The notes: generated by a model from the letters alone, not told the origin. DNA of 64,000 nucleotides from Rhizobium sp. G21 (GCF_014158035.1 NZ_JACFXW010000001.1:496001-560000); one strand, 5' to 3'. Counted from the first letter of the stretch, positions 51,054 to 60,853 are shown. Numbers and translations are program-made.

Positions 51054-53506
51054 TCAGAACGTCTTCAAAAATTCGATCAGCGCCTTCTTGTCGTCGTCTG
51101 TGAGCGCCGTGGTCCCGGCGACCTTGCCGGTTCCGAAATAGTGGCCGCGATTGACCTCGAAATCCGGGCATTTGCTGAGATCGAGCAGAGGCATGGCCAG
51201 GTTGGCGAAAGCCTTCTTCGCCTCCTCGTCGCCGGCATTGGCGGGCAGGGATTTAAGATCCTTGAGCGCCGTCTTCAGCAGGCTGATCAGTTCGGCGTAG
51301 CGCGGCAGGTTTTCGGCCAGCGTCACGTCGTCCTTGTAGAGCTCCGTGTTGGAGAGCAGGTTGACCGGCGTGCCCTTGGGGATCGGGCCGATGCGCAACT
51401 CGCCCTCGCCGAAGATCGACGGCAGCCAGCGACTGAGCGGATCGATCAGCGCCCGCAGACCGTCCGGCAAGAAGCCGCCGGGCACGATGAGATAGCTGGA
51501 AACCGTGGTGCGGTCGATCAGGAACACCCCGCCCTTGCCGAACTCGCTGTCACGCATGCGCCTTTCGGGCCAGAGCATCTGCTCGATCGACGCGTCGAAG
51601 GCCTTCATGCGACCCGCGACCGAGGGATCGCCGGTGAACGGCCCCACCGAATTGTTGACCAGGTAGGGCGCGGTCGACCAGAGCGCGATCAGCGAGGGCA
51701 CACGGGTATAGCCGCGCCCGCCCGCCGGCATCTTGAATTTTTTCTCCTTGCCGTTGAAGGGGTCGCGCACCCTGATCTCGCCGACCGACGGAAGGTCCTT
51801 GTAGGATTGCGATGAGAAGTTGTCCCAGACATTGCCGGCGATGGCGTTGGTGGCGAGCGGGCTGCAGGCATTGGTCTCCAGCAGCGTCACCGGCACCCGC
51901 ATATCGGTCGAGAGATAGTTTCCGTCCAGGAAATCCGGAGCCTTGACGATCTCCACCATCTGGGACTTGAAGTCGGGCGTCTGCGCCCAGCGCCAATATT
52001 CGTTCCAGCAATCCAGATAGCCCGAGCCGTTGCAGGCGTTGAGATCGATGCTCGCCGGCAGCGGCGGCGCCTTGCTGGAATGGCAGGCGGCGCAGTTTTC
52101 GGCGAACAGCTCCTTGCCCTTGTCCAGCGTCGCCGGGTCGGTCGTCTGATGCGCGGCGCCCTCCGGCGCATCCGCCAGCCTATGGCCGGCCTGCACTTTC
52201 GGGTTCAGGAAATAGGCCGCGAGATAGGGCGTCTGCGCCTCGGTCGCCCCCAATAGCTGGAATTTTTGCGACCGACGTCGATTTCGATCGCGGTGTTGGG
52301 CTTGCCGCCGAACAGCGGGTTGAAATGCCTCAGCCATTCCTCGCTGAACAGGCCGATATTGATGAAGACGCGGTTGAGCGCGCCCAGCGCCCCGACGCTG
52401 TCGGCCCCGTCTTTCAGCACGCGCGGCGTAAACACCGTGTTCGGCGGGTCGAAATAGTCGGGCAGCTGCTTGTTGTTGACTTCGCCGCCCGCCAGCGTCT
52501 CCCGCCCGCGCTGCTTGGCGACGCCCAGCCGCGCCCCGAGCGCATAGACGGCGTTCATGGTGCGGGGGTTGTTGATGTAATCGGTCGACACCAGCGACGT
52601 GTCGAGCGCGCCGGGCCGCGACGTGTGCACCAGCTGGATCAGATAGTTCTTTTCGTTCTCCTCCCAGCGCTTGCGATCCTTTTCGCCGCCGTAGTTCCAG
52701 CCGAAAATTCGGTCGATCCAGAAATATTGCGCGCCGACCACGCCGCTGAGATTGTCCCAGGTGGGATTTTCGGGATCGAGCGGCGGCCGCACCGGGTCGG
52801 GTCCGACATGGCAGAAGCCGCAGGCCATGCCGACGCGATAGGGCCGCACCAGGTCCTTGTCGTTGTAATAGCTGGGATCGGTGTAATAGCGGTCGGCGTC
52901 CCAGCGCGCTTTCGCCTTCTCGTCGAAATCGGGATTGGGAAACAGTCTGAGGCCGACGACGCCCGTCGCTTCGCCGTAATAGGAGCCGACCGGCACGGCG
53001 CCGCCGCGCGCGCCGATTTTCACCCCCGGATACTTGTTCGCATCGGCGAAGGGATCCGGCGCGTCGCAGGCGGGATCGCCCTTGCGACGCACATCCAGCC
53101 ACAGGCCGAATTTATCGTTCGCGCCTTTCGTCGGCGCCTGGTAGCACGGCTCGTTGATCAAACCCAACTCGCGGAAACGATTGCTGCGGCCGAAGGCCAG
53201 CGAGGGATGGCTGGAGACCGTCTTCAGCAGATCGAAATTGCCGAAGGCGCTGCGGGTGATCTCGTTCCAGAATCGATCGTTGCCCGCCGTCCAGACCAGC
53301 CAGTTGTTGCGGCCGATCACTTCGTCGCGGCTGAGCTCGACGCCGCCGTCCATGCCCTTGAAGTAATCTTCCGCCGCCGCCGGAAAGGTCGCGGCCGAGC
53401 GGCCGGCCTTCTTGGCCTCGTCCACCACGACATCGTCACCGCACGCCGTCAGAAAAAGACAAGCCGCCGCCATCGCGACGACGCTTCCGCGTCCATCACG
53501 CCACAT
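51054..53506 (-). CDS. Di-haem cytochrome c lipoprotein (frame slip)
   Basis: About 817 residues. Lipoprotein signal with LTAC and Cys22; haem motifs MACGFCHVG (Cys229, Cys232, His233) and NCAACHSS (Cys472, Cys475, His476). The frame breaks at T5 on the plus strand (52263-52267); one added A on the coding strand gives VGRKKFQLLGATEAQTPYLA. Other blocks (LFPNPDFDEKAKARWD, GAQYFWIDRIFGWNYGG, DTSLVSTDYINNPRTMNA) suggest a large catalytic cytochrome, distantly like MauG/rubber-oxygenase type peroxidases or dioxygenases, but this is only a guess. ATG 53506. Start of a minus-strand operon with the GMC and patatin genes. Confidence 0.83.
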
Positions 53507-53688
53507 GCCACACCCCTCTACATTCTAGGAGTTGTATCGAGTTGCTACTTGAGATTTATTTCCAATGCAACACAACCTATTATTGATTTTTCCAAAACAC
53601 AAGACATAATCGCAGTCGAAAAGATGGGACCAAATATTCATCAAGATGTTCGGCGCGGGAAGGCAGTCGTCTCGCGGAGCATATTCTC
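53507..53688. promoter_or_regulatory. Divergent control region, cytochrome and DUF4331 operons
   Basis: 182-bp spacer between two divergent operons, distinctly AT-rich in an otherwise GC-rich window (for example TTGATTTTTCCAAAACACAA). No clear dyad operator or riboswitch is seen. It must hold both promoters. Shared control of the two operons is plausible from position. Confidence 0.45.
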
Positions 53689-54981
53689 ATGACCGAAACA
53701 CAGATCCTCACACCGAAGACAGAAAGCGGTTTTCACGGGAGACATGCGATGTACAGTGATGAAGACTCCGACCGACGGACATCTTTCAGCGGTCGGTCAC
53801 CGATTTTTGCAAATCGGTCGACATGGAGATTTTTCTCGGCGCCAAATTCACGTCTGGCGCTTCTCCTGGTTTTGCTGCTTTGGCTGGGCGTCTCCACAAC
53901 CAATACGATTGCTTCCGATCACGCGGACCCCACGCGCCTGCTAGCTCCGGAAAGCAACATCACCGACCTGTTCCTATTCCCCGACGGCGACCGCATGACG
54001 CTGATCTTCAACGTCAGGCGCGCGCTTCTCAATCCACCGCCCTACAATCTCGCGAGTTTCGTCTACCGGGTGGATTTCGACCTGAAAACGCCGGTTTCCT
54101 TCGAGGACGCCGCCAACCGCGCCCGCTATGGCGGCACGGTGCTGACGACGGACAGCATCGCGCCCACCGCCTCCGTCGTCCTGCGACTGAAGAACGACGC
54201 CACGATCGACAAGGTAGAGTTCCCCGGCTTCACCGCGCCGGAAACCATTCGCTACGAAGCGATGGTCCGCGACGATCCCTTCAATTTCCCACGCTTCTAC
54301 AAGAGGAACGCCGTCACCATGGTGTTGAGCATTCCCCGCGCCGCCTTTCCGGGCAATCCCTCCGACTTCATTCTCTGGGGCGGAACCTATCGCAACGGCG
54401 AGAAGATCGACCATGTCGGCCGATCGATCCGCACCCAGCTGCCGCGCTTCGGCTTTCTCAACACGCTGGAGCCCAAGGCTCAGAAAGCGGCGCTGGAAGA
54501 CCGAAAGGGCACGCTGGACGACATCTACAATTTCCTGAGGGGCAACCGCGAATGGTGGTCGCAGGCGCTTGCCGAATTCATGGAGTTCACCGTGCTCCTG
54601 CGCAAATACGACGTCGAGCCCGACGTGATGATCTATTCGGACCGCTTTCCGGTCGGCTATCCCAACGGACGGTTGCTGACGGACGACGTGGTGGCGCAGA
54701 CCTGCGCCTTCGGCGACTGCCTGCTGCAGGAATTGTCCTTCATAGAGGGCGACTTTCCACGCTCGACCACCAACGACAAACCGTTCCTGAGCGCATGGCC
54801 TTATGAGGCGCCGCCTTGGCCGTCGGCGAAGGAAACGCCGCCGACCGGCAGCATCTGGCCCTATGCCATCGGCCTGCTCGTCGTCATCGGCCTCGTCTTC
54901 TGGCTGATCGGCGAAGCCCTGCGCTTCCTCATCAAACGTCTCTGGCGGCTATGGACGCGTTTCGTCATCTCCGCCCATTGA
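53689..54981 (+). CDS. DUF4331-like exported protein with C-terminal membrane anchor
   Basis: 430 residues. A long N-terminus then a hydrophobic segment (LALLLVLLLWLGVSTTNTIA) that may be a signal or anchor, followed by SDHADPTRLLAPESNITDLF, the DUF4331 opening. A C-terminal helix, WPYAIGLLVVIGLVFWLIGE, anchors the end. Between them is a beta-rich extracytoplasmic region. Function unknown; DUF4331 proteins are exported and often linked to metal or stress operons. ATG 53689 with GGAG 9 nt upstream. It overlaps DUF4198 by 31 nt. Confidence 0.78.
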   Translation: MTETQILTPKTESGFHGRHAMYSDEDSDRRTSFSGRSPIFANRSTWRFFSAPNSRLALLLVLLLWLGVSTTNTIASDHADPTRLLAPESNITDLFLFPDGDRMTLIFNVRRALLNPPPYNLASFVYRVDFDLKTPVSFEDAANRARYGGTVLTTDSIAPTASVVLRLKNDATIDKVEFPGFTAPETIRYEAMVRDDPFNFPRFYKRNAVTMVLSIPRAAFPGNPSDFILWGGTYRNGEKIDHVGRSIRTQLPRFGFLNTLEPKAQKAALEDRKGTLDDIYNFLRGNREWWSQALAEFMEFTVLLRKYDVEPDVMIYSDRFPVGYPNGRLLTDDVVAQTCAFGDCLLQELSFIEGDFPRSTTNDKPFLSAWPYEAPPWPSAKETPPTGSIWPYAIGLLVVIGLVFWLIGEALRFLIKRLWRLWTRFVISAH

Positions 54982-55762
54982 GCCGGCTGGCCGCCCTGCC
55001 CCTTGTCCTGTTCGCAGCCCCGGTCCACGGGCATGATTTCTGGCTGGAGCCGCATGAGACGAAACCGCTCGCCGGCACGGTCATGCCCGTCGGCCTCGCG
55101 GTCGGCGAGCGTTTCATCGGCGACCCGCTGCCGCGGCCGGCCAGAGGCGTCGACCGGTTCGAATTCCTGTATCCCGGCGGCGTCAGCAGAGTGACGGGCG
55201 GCGCGGGCGAGGTTCCCGCCGGCATCGTCGTTGTTCCGTCTCCAGCCACGGGGCTGCTCGTCTATGTTGGCGGCGGCGCATCGGTCGAGCTATCGCTCGC
55301 CGATTTCCACCGCTATGCCGACGCCTACGGCCTCAGAGAAGCGATCGAGGCGCAAGGCGGCTGGAGCGAGCCGGGACCGTTTCGCGAATGCTTCTATCGC
55401 TACGCCAAAAGCGCGATCGGCGGAGCCGATGCAGGCCATTTGTCGGCCGCAGCGCAGGACTGGGCGTTCGAGATCACGCTCTCGACGCTTCCGAATGCGA
55501 AGAGCGGCGTCGTCGGCGGCAGGCTTCTGTCACGAGGAGAACCGGTCGCCGGCGCGCTGGTGCGCCTCTATCGCAAGGGCGATTCGAGGCTCGACCTGAA
55601 AGCGCGCAGCAACGCAGACGGCGGCTTCGCCGTCCCTCTCCCCGGCCCCGGCCTCTGGGGGTCATGGCGGTCACCATCAACCGCGCCGGCTTCTTTTCCT
55701 CCTGCGATTGGGAAAGCCGCTGGGCTTCCTTCACCTTCGATTGGCGGAGCAAGACGCCATGA
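54951..55762 (+). CDS. DUF4198 family periplasmic protein (frame slip)
   Basis: About 270 residues. Signal peptide (SRLAALPLVLFAAPVHG) then HDFWLEPHETKPLAGTVMPV, typical of DUF4198, whose members include NikK-type periplasmic Ni/Co-associated proteins with an N-terminal His after signal cleavage. The frame breaks at G5 (55657-55661); one added G gives GPGLWGVMAVTINRAGFFSS and an end at 55762. The first mature residue would be His, as in NikK, where it binds metal. ATG 54951 inside the DUF4331 end; the stop overlaps the hupE ATG (ATGA). Confidence 0.8.
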
Positions 55763-56833
55763 TCCGCCTCTTCCTGATCTTCCTGACGCTGATGATCGGC
55801 GCGTCTCATCTCTCCGCACATGAAATCGGCACGACCCGCGTTCGCCTGGACATCTCGACCGAAGGCCGATGGCGGGCGCTGATCGCCACGCCGCCTTCCG
55901 CCCTCATCGCCCGTCTCGCCGCACGGATGCCGGACGTCGAACGCCGCGCCGACATCGACGCCTATCGCCCGGCGCTCGAAGCCGCCATCAGCCTCGCGGT
56001 CGGCGGCCACCCATCGCAAACGAGGCTGCTCGGCGTGGTTCGGCACGAGGCCGAAGACAAGGATCGTCCCGCCGTGATCGAGATCCTCGCCGAGGGCCTT
56101 CTGCCGGCGGAGGCGACGGATGCGACCTGGCGATTCGATCTCGTCGCCAGCGCCTATTCGCTCTCCATCCATCGTCCCGGTCGGACCGAGCCGTCCCTCC
56201 TCTGGGTGGACGGCGATACGGCGAGCCCGCCTTTCTCACTCACGGCGGCGGAGGAAAGGGCTCGCAGAAACGGTGGCGGATTACATTCGCCTCGGCTTCA
56301 CCCATGTCCTGCCGCTCGGGCTCGACCACATCCTGTTCATCCTGGCGCTCTGCCTCTACGCGCCGCGTCTCGGTCCCTTGTTGTGGCAGGCCAGCGCCTT
56401 CACGCTCGCCCATTCCTTTACTCTGGCGCTGACTATGACGTCCGTCATCCGCCCGCCGTCGAGCCTGGTGGAAATTATGATCGCCGTGTCGATCGCCTAT
56501 GTGGCGGTCGAAAACCTCGCCCAGCCGCGCGCAACGGCAAGGCGTCCGCTGATCGTCTTCGCTTTCGGTCTGTTGCACGGCATGGGGTTCGCCGGCGCGC
56601 TGCGCGAGGCGGCGCCCGAGCCGGGCGATCTCGCGCCGGCGCTGATCGGCTTCAACATCGGCGTGGAGGTGGGGCAGATGGCGGTGATCGGCCTCTATAT
56701 CCTGCTGGTCGGCGTCTGGACCCGCAGCCGGCGCTGGTATCGCGCCTGTGTCGCGATCCCGCTGTCGCTCGCGATCGCCGTGGCCGGCGCCGCCTGGACG
56801 TGGGAGCGTCTCCAGGCGGCGGGCTATATATAA
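55759..56833 (+). CDS. HupE/UreJ family membrane protein (frame slip)
   Basis: About 358 residues. N-terminal signal/TM (IRLFLIFLTLMIGASHLSAH), a periplasmic domain, then the HupE/UreJ core: DYIRLGFTHVLPLGLDHILF, LAHSFTLALTM, FGLLHGMGFAGAL and ALIGFNIGVEVGQMAVIG, with the His/Asp residues thought to bind Ni or Co. The frame breaks near 56241-56258; removal of one G in GGCGGCGGAGG joins SLTAA to RKGLAETVADYIRLG. Members are predicted nickel or cobalt permeases. ATG 55759. Ends 6 nt from the convergent reductase gene. Confidence 0.82.
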
Positions 56834-56839
56834 AGCGCC

Positions 56840-57946
56840 TCAGGCCTCGATCTCGACCCGGCTCAAAGGCCGCGAACAGCAGGCGAGCACATAGCCTTCG
56901 GCGATCTCGGCCTCGCTGATGCCGCCATTGTGGCTCATCGCCACCTCGCCGGCCCGCTTCTTCACCTTGCAGGTGCCGCACAGCCCCGATTCGCAGGCCG
57001 CCGGAATGCGCACGCCCACCGAGCGCGCGCCTTGCAGGATCGTCTGGCCCGGTTGGCAGGAGGCGGTCTCGCCCGTGCCGACGAAAGCGACGTCCAGCGC
57101 AGCTTCGTCCCGCCCGGAAGCCTCGCCATCGTCATTGGCCGGCTTCTGCGCGATGTCGGTCACGGCAGCCGCGCCAAAGCTTTCCTGGTGATAGCGGTTC
57201 ATGTCGTAGCCTTCGCCGCGCACCATGTCGCTGACCAGCTTCATGAACGGATCCGGTCCGCAGCAGAAGATGTCGCGCTTCAGGAAATCGGGCGCCAGCA
57301 TTTCGAGCTTGCGCATGTCGATGCGGCCCATCAGCCCCGCCCAGGGCGCGGCGCCGGAGCGATGCTCCGGCAGGAAGGCGAGCTTGAGATTCGGCATGCG
57401 GGTGGCGAGAAGTTCGAGTTCTTCCCGGAAGATGATCTCTTCGGGTCGCCGGGCGCTGTTGACGAAGACGACATCCGTGCCCGGCGCGCAATCGGCCAGC
57501 CAGCGCAGCATCGACATCATCGGGGTCACGCCGGAGCCGGCCGAGACGAACAGGAATTTCCGCCCGAGATCGCGCCCGAGCGTGAAATGACCGCTCGGAC
57601 CGTAAGCCCGGACGCGCGAGCCGGGCTTCACGTTTTCGAACATCCAGCGCGTGCCAATGCTGTTCGGCTGCGCTTTCACGGTGATCGAGATCGCGTAGGG
57701 ACGCGAGGGCGATGACGAGATGGTGTAGGTGCGGTGCAGATCCCCGCCCTCGGCGCGCAGCTCGACCGTGACGAACTGGCCGGGCTGGTAGCGGAACCAG
57801 CCGCCGCCCTCCACCGCGAAGGTGAAGGTCTTCACATCCGGCGCCTCGTCGGTCACGCCGGTGCAGACCAGCATCTGGCGGGCGGAGTTCCAGGGCTTCA
57901 GCTCGTCGAGCGGAAGCGGGGTCGGGGTGGCGCCCATCAGCATCAT
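56840..57946 (-). CDS. gbcB: GbcB-like ferredoxin reductase (hybrid FAD/2Fe-2S)
   Basis: 368 residues. Ferredoxin-NADP reductase-type FAD domain (YQPGQFVTVELR, RTYTISSSPSRPY), NAD(P) domain (LFVSAGSGVTPMMSMLRWLA, FCCGPDPFM), and C-terminal plant-type 2Fe-2S domain with CESGLCGTCKVK and a distant fourth Cys (YVLACCSRP). It passes electrons from NAD(P)H to a Rieske oxygenase. ATG 57946 with GAGGAG 6 nt upstream. 16 nt after the gbcA stop, the same operon. Confidence 0.9.
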   Translation of the reverse strand: MMLMGATPTPLPLDELKPWNSARQMLVCTGVTDEAPDVKTFTFAVEGGGWFRYQPGQFVTVELRAEGGDLHRTYTISSSPSRPYAISITVKAQPNSIGTRWMFENVKPGSRVRAYGPSGHFTLGRDLGRKFLFVSAGSGVTPMMSMLRWLADCAPGTDVVFVNSARRPEEIIFREELELLATRMPNLKLAFLPEHRSGAAPWAGLMGRIDMRKLEMLAPDFLKRDIFCCGPDPFMKLVSDMVRGEGYDMNRYHQESFGAAAVTDIAQKPANDDGEASGRDEAALDVAFVGTGETASCQPGQTILQGARSVGVRIPAACESGLCGTCKVKKRAGEVAMSHNGGISEAEIAEGYVLACCSRPLSRVEIEA

Positions 57947-57962
57947 CGCGCGCTCCTCTCGA

Positions 57963-59210
57963 TCAGGCCACGGAACGCAGCGCGGGCTTGCCCGCGTCGG
58001 TCAGCCGCTTTTCCATGAAATTGGCGTACCATTCCACGAATTGCGCCACGCCGCCCTCATGCATCTCCGAATAGGGTCCGGGCTCGTAAGCCGGCGAATG
58101 AATGCCGAAGGCGTTTTCCTCGACGATCTGCCGGTCCTGGTCGTTGGTCTCGGTCCAGACATGGGTGAGTTCGTCGAGACGATAGTCGATGCCTTCGACC
58201 GCATCCTTGTGCACCAGCCATTTGGTGGTGACGGCGGTCTCGGTGGCGCTGATCGGCATGACGCGGAAGGTCACGGCGTGGTCGCTCAGCACGTGATTCC
58301 AGGTGGTCGGGTAATGGAACAGCAGCAGCGTGCCGATCCGGTCCATGTTGACATTGTCCGACAGACGCATCTGAACCGCCTTGCGGCCGGAGATCGTGTA
58401 GCTGACCGCGTCGCGAAGCAGCGGCATGCGGGCGGTGCGGAACTGGCCGTCGCCGTCGATCACGAATTTGCTCGGCAGTCCGATGCTTTCGCATTTCGCC
58501 CAGTGCTCGGTGATCTCCGGATCATCCTCGGCGCCGCTGACGCCCGAGGCTGTCGGCGCTTCCGGATAGGTCTTGCAGAGTTCGGGATGATTGCCGGCGC
58601 AGTGATAGCATTCGCGGTTGTTTTCCCAGACGAGCTTCCAGTTGCCCTTTTCGATGATGGTGCTCTCGAAGGCCACCTTGGCGTCGCGCAGGCGATGCGG
58701 CAGGAAATAGGGCTCCATCATCGCCCTAAACGGTGCGAAATCCATCGGCTGGTCCGCGAGACAAATGAAGATGTAACCACCCGCGGTTTCGCAGGCCACG
58801 GGCTTCAGGCCGAAATTGGTGGTGTCGAAATTCTCGCCCATCTGGCGCGCAAAGGCCAGCGAGCCGTCGAGTTCATAGGTCCACTGGTGATAGGGACAGA
58901 CGAGCTTGTTGGATTGGCCGCGCTCCTTGGTGCAGACGCGGCTGCCGCGATGGCGGCAGGAATTGTGGAAGGCGTTGATGCGACCGTCCTCGCCGCGCAC
59001 GATCACCACGGGATAGGCGCCGACCTGTACGGTCATATAGGCGCCGGTCGCGGTCAGTTCACAGTCATGGCCGATGAACAGCCAGTCGCGATACCAGATC
59101 TGCTCGAGATCGAGCTTGAAATAGTCGGGATCGATATAAAAGGGTTGATCCAGACTGTAACCGGGTTTGCGGGCGCGGAGTCTGGAGAGCATGTCGGCGC
59201 GAATATCCAT
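57963..59210 (-). CDS. gbcA: GbcA-like Rieske monooxygenase (glycine-betaine-type demethylase)
   Basis: 415 residues. Rieske centre Cys85-x-His87 ... Cys105-x2-His108 (CRHRGSRVC and CPYHQWTY); mononuclear iron ligands in NRECYHCAGNHPEL (His203, His208). The N-terminus (YSLDQPFYIDPDYFKLDLEQ) and the C-terminus (WTETNDQDR, YEPGPYSEMHEGGVAQFVEW) closely match Pseudomonas GbcA, which demethylates glycine betaine to dimethylglycine and formaldehyde; stachydrine or carnitine demethylases are close relatives. ATG at 59210 with GAGGA 6 nt upstream. A cobalamin riboswitch lies 134 nt upstream on the same strand. Confidence 0.88.
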   Translation of the reverse strand: MDIRADMLSRLRARKPGYSLDQPFYIDPDYFKLDLEQIWYRDWLFIGHDCELTATGAYMTVQVGAYPVVIVRGEDGRINAFHNSCRHRGSRVCTKERGQSNKLVCPYHQWTYELDGSLAFARQMGENFDTTNFGLKPVACETAGGYIFICLADQPMDFAPFRAMMEPYFLPHRLRDAKVAFESTIIEKGNWKLVWENNRECYHCAGNHPELCKTYPEAPTASGVSGAEDDPEITEHWAKCESIGLPSKFVIDGDGQFRTARMPLLRDAVSYTISGRKAVQMRLSDNVNMDRIGTLLLFHYPTTWNHVLSDHAVTFRVMPISATETAVTTKWLVHKDAVEGIDYRLDELTHVWTETNDQDRQIVEENAFGIHSPAYEPGPYSEMHEGGVAQFVEWYANFMEKRLTDAGKPALRSVA

Positions 59211-59249
59211 GGTCGATCCTCGTCAATTCAAGGGCTGGGCATGGTGGAC

Positions 59250-59289
59250 GCGCGCGGAATACCGCCAAACGCCGCGCGCGAAAGCGCGG
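59250..59289 (-). promoter_or_regulatory. Mutually exclusive hairpins (possible riboswitch expression platform)
   Basis: On the minus strand the arm at 59279-59272 can pair either with 59289-59284 (CCGCGC/GCGCGG) or with 59257-59250 (GCGCGCGG/CCGCGCGC). The two hairpins cannot form together. They lie between the cobalamin aptamer and the gbcA ribosome site (59221-59217), where an expression platform is expected. No U-run follows, so control at translation or by Rho is more likely. The link is inferred. Confidence 0.4.
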
Positions 59290-59343
59290 ACGATCCGCCG
59301 GTCTTCCTTTGATCGCCCACCGCGATCAGTCGGGTTATGTCGT

Positions 59344-59521
59344 CGAGGTTGGTGTCCGGGCTCAGACGCCGTCCCTTCCAGGACTTTCGCGATCTCCTTC
59401 CCAGGCCTATGGCCCAGTGGCTCCCGTCGCGAATTCAGCGTCTTTACCGTTGCGGGGGCAGCGCCGGGTTCGAACACCGGCTTCCCATTTAACCCCTTGG
59501 CCTAGACCGCGAGGCGCCTCG
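59344..59521 (-). promoter_or_regulatory. Cobalamin (B12) riboswitch aptamer
   Basis: On the minus strand, P1 arms CGAGG (59521-59517) and CCTCG (59348-59344) enclose the conserved blocks in order: AAATGGGAAGCCGGTG, AACCCGGCGCTGCCCCCGCA followed by ACGGTAA, GAGCCACTGGGC, GGCCTGGGAAGG, and the B12 box TGAGCCCGGACACC (consensus AGCCAGGAGACC with two changes). This is the full RF00174 layout. It reads into gbcA (start 59210). The plus-strand gene next to it begins on the other side and cannot be controlled by it. Confidence 0.93.
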
Positions 59522-59711
59522 ATGTCCGGATATCACCACGGCTCATGCGACACGGCGAGTTCGTTTGCGACATTGTCTTGCTCGGCGCGGATAAAATCCG
59601 ACGGCGTCCACATTTAAGCGCCTTGCATTCTTCGACCATGGCGCCGATATGCCGGGGGCCGCGCCGTGGTCTCGGACCGAAAGGGGCGCGGAGCTTTACA
59701 AGGATCTTCCG

Positions 59712-60841
59712 ATGAGCATGCTTTTTCTCCTTTCCAGGCGCGCGGTCTGACGCTCAAGAACCGCCTCATGGTTGCTCCGATGTGCCAATATACGGCCATC
59801 GACGGCGCGGCCAACGACTGGCATTTCGCCCATCTCGCCCGCTTCGCCATCGGCGGTTTCGGCTTGGTCATGGTCGAGGCGACCGCGGTGTCGCCCGAGG
59901 GACGTATTTCCTACGCCGATCTCGGCCTGTGGTCGGATTTCCAGATCACGCCGCTGGAGCGCATCGTCGCCTTCATCCATAGCCAGGGCGCAGCCGCCGC
60001 CATTCAATTGGCCCATGCCGGTCGCAAGGCCTCGTCTCCCGTGCCGTTCCGTCCCGAGGTCAGGGACGAAGACAAGCTGTCGATCGGTTACGAGGATTGG
60101 GAGCCGATCGCGCCGAGCCCGGTCATCCATTCCGAGTCCGCCCGGGGCTATAAGACGCCGCGCGAAATGACGCTGGAGGACATCCAGAGCTTCAAGGAAG
60201 CCTATGTCGCCGCCGTCGGCCGGGCCGAGGAAGCCGGCTTCGACGTGGTCGAAATCCACGCCGCGCACGGCTATCTTCTCAACCAGTTCCTTTCGCCGCT
60301 CGCCAACAAGCGGACGGACGAGTATGGCGGCTCGCGCGAAAACCGCATGCGCCTGCTGCTCGAACTGGCTCAGGCCGTCCGCGCCGCCTGGCCGGCGTCC
60401 AAGCCGCTGTTCTGCCGCATCTCCGCCACCGACTGGCATCCGGACGGCTGGACGATCGAGGACAGCATCGTGCTCGCCCGCGAACTCGAGGCGCGCGGCG
60501 TCGATGTGATCGACGTCTCCTCAGGCGGCTTCGACGGCGCGTCGATCAAGCCCGGCCCGCTCTACCAGGCCGATCTCGCCGCCCGCATCCGCACTGAATC
60601 GGACATTCCCACCGCCGCCGTCGGCCTGATCACCGAAGCACGCGAGGCCGAAGCCCTGCTGACCGAAGGCAAGGCCGATCTCGTGGCGCTGGCGCGCGAA
60701 GCGCTCGACGATCCCAATTTCGCCGTCCACGCCAAAGTCGCGCTCGACCCGAGCGACGGAGCCTATGACCTGCATGCGCCGCAGGCCGTTTACGCCGTGC
60801 GCGCCAAGGACAAGGTCCTGCGCAAGGGCGCCTACGCCTGA
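59712..60841 (+). CDS. Old yellow enzyme family NADH:flavin oxidoreductase (frame slip at start)
   Basis: About 376 residues, NamA/YqjM-like. FMN-binding TLKNRLMVAPMCQYTAIDGA, catalytic WHFAHLARFAIGGFGLVMVE, HAAHGYLLNQFLSPLANKRT, and EYGGSRENR. It reduces activated C=C bonds. The ATG at 59712 has AAGGA 7 nt upstream but is out of frame with the body by one base at T5 (59722-59726); with T6 the start reads MSMLFSPFQARGLTLKNRL, the family norm. Divergent from the riboswitch/gbcA unit. Terminator follows at 60854. Confidence 0.9.
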
Positions 60842-60853
60842 TGCAAAACGAAA

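Noticed and set aside
53507..53688. Second B12 riboswitch before the DUF4331-HupE operon
   Set aside because: I looked for the GCCACTG block and the B12 box in both orientations and found neither.
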